From Rhizophagus clarus (taxonomy: Eukaryota > Glomeromycota > Glomeromycetes > Glomerales > Glomeraceae), in contig BLAL01000218.1 of NCBI GenBank assembly GCA_015698045.1, forward strand, positions 1,264,294-1,328,293: 64,000 nt of DNA, given 5' to 3'. Shown one piece after another: positions 63,518 through 64,000 of the stretch. A model generated the notes under the pieces. The model ran no database searches. It had not been told where the DNA came from and saw only the letters and a program-made list of their open reading frames with translations. The position numbers and the translations under genes are program-made. How positions within the stretch are numbered: the first letter of the stretch is position 1; each line of letters opens with the position of its first letter.

Positions 63518-63902
63518 GCAGGGCCGATGATATTTTGTGTTTCGCAGAATATCACATAAATCACAAAATTTTGTGATAAACAAAAATTTCAAAAATATCA
63601 CACATAATTTCACAAAAATTTATTTATATATACGAGCGCATAATTCCACACAATTCCATGTAATTCTATATAATTTTCATGTGCTTCCATAATAGCATAG
63701 TTTGTGTAATCTAGAAAATTTTTTAAGGAAGTTCGAATTGTAAAAAATTATGAGAAATTATCGCAGAAATGGCACAAAATTTTATTTAAAACGCCACAAA
63801 ATTACACAAATTATTACCAAAAATAGGAAAACACAACATAACACAAAATTTTTTTATCACACACAAATTTTACCTTATTTCCGCAGAAAATCATCGCCCC
63901 TG
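63518..63902. mobile_element. hAT-like MITE (about 385 bp)
   Basis: Left end GCAGGGCCGATGAT, right end (reversed) CAGGGGCGATGAT. Flanking 8 bp repeats CCACACAA (63510-63517) and CCACACAG (63903-63910) differ at one base. CAGGG termini and an 8 bp duplication fit hAT elements. The interior is rich in CACAAAAT-type repeats in both orientations and is non-coding. Confidence 0.8.
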
Positions 63903-64000
63903 CCACACAGGTGCGCAGATGAATCACGCGTCGCACAATTCAAAATTATTTATACGGGTAATCTAGATATGACTTTTTTATTCGAGATTAGATTTTTTTT

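Overview
The window looks like nuclear DNA of an arbuscular mycorrhizal fungus, most likely Rhizophagus irregularis or a close Glomeromycotina relative. This is inferred from family content and base composition, not from a database match. The DNA is very AT-rich. Genes are split by short introns (often GTAAGT or GTATGT donors, sometimes GTTCGA). Tandem tyrosine-kinase-like (TKL) protein kinases, an F-box protein, an HNH endonuclease relic and many decayed repeats are all families known to be expanded in that lineage. Nothing suggests bacterial DNA.

Layout. 0.7-2.6 kb: a nine-exon conserved fungal gene on the minus strand. 4.5-30.2 kb: an array of seven TKL kinase genes, all on the minus strand, plus at least two relics, interrupted only by one ABCG half-transporter on the plus strand (11.4-13.7 kb) and a hAT-like MITE (17.5 kb). 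33.0-36.8 kb: a small zinc-ribbon protein and a seven-exon gene with a possible PB1-like end. 37.4-38.6 kb: an eighth kinase, dead and on the plus strand. 40.8-41.1 kb: an HNH-endonuclease relic. 42.8-44.8 kb: an intact F-box protein. 45.4-48.9 kb: two adjacent copies of a repeat that itself contains a ~140 bp tandem array. 50.3-54.4 kb: a decayed CACTA/Tnp2-like transposase gene with a MITE nested in it. 54.8-56.2 kb: a coiled-coil gene of unknown function, backed by a ~180 bp satellite (56.2-57.9 kb). From 59.3 kb on: tandem repeats, a duplicated block, a frameshifted repeat-protein gene and a second hAT-like MITE.

The kinases share one architecture. Exon 1 carries the N-lobe (glycine loop and VAIK-type lysine). 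Exon 2 carries the rest of the kinase domain and ends in a conserved IYKSRPLS-like motif. Two to four very short tail exons follow, all of symmetric phase 1-1. Sorting the kinases by sequence type gives the order F-type, G-type, C-type, F-type relic, C-type, C-type, F-type, G-type. This implies repeated block duplication, with some copies decaying and others intact.
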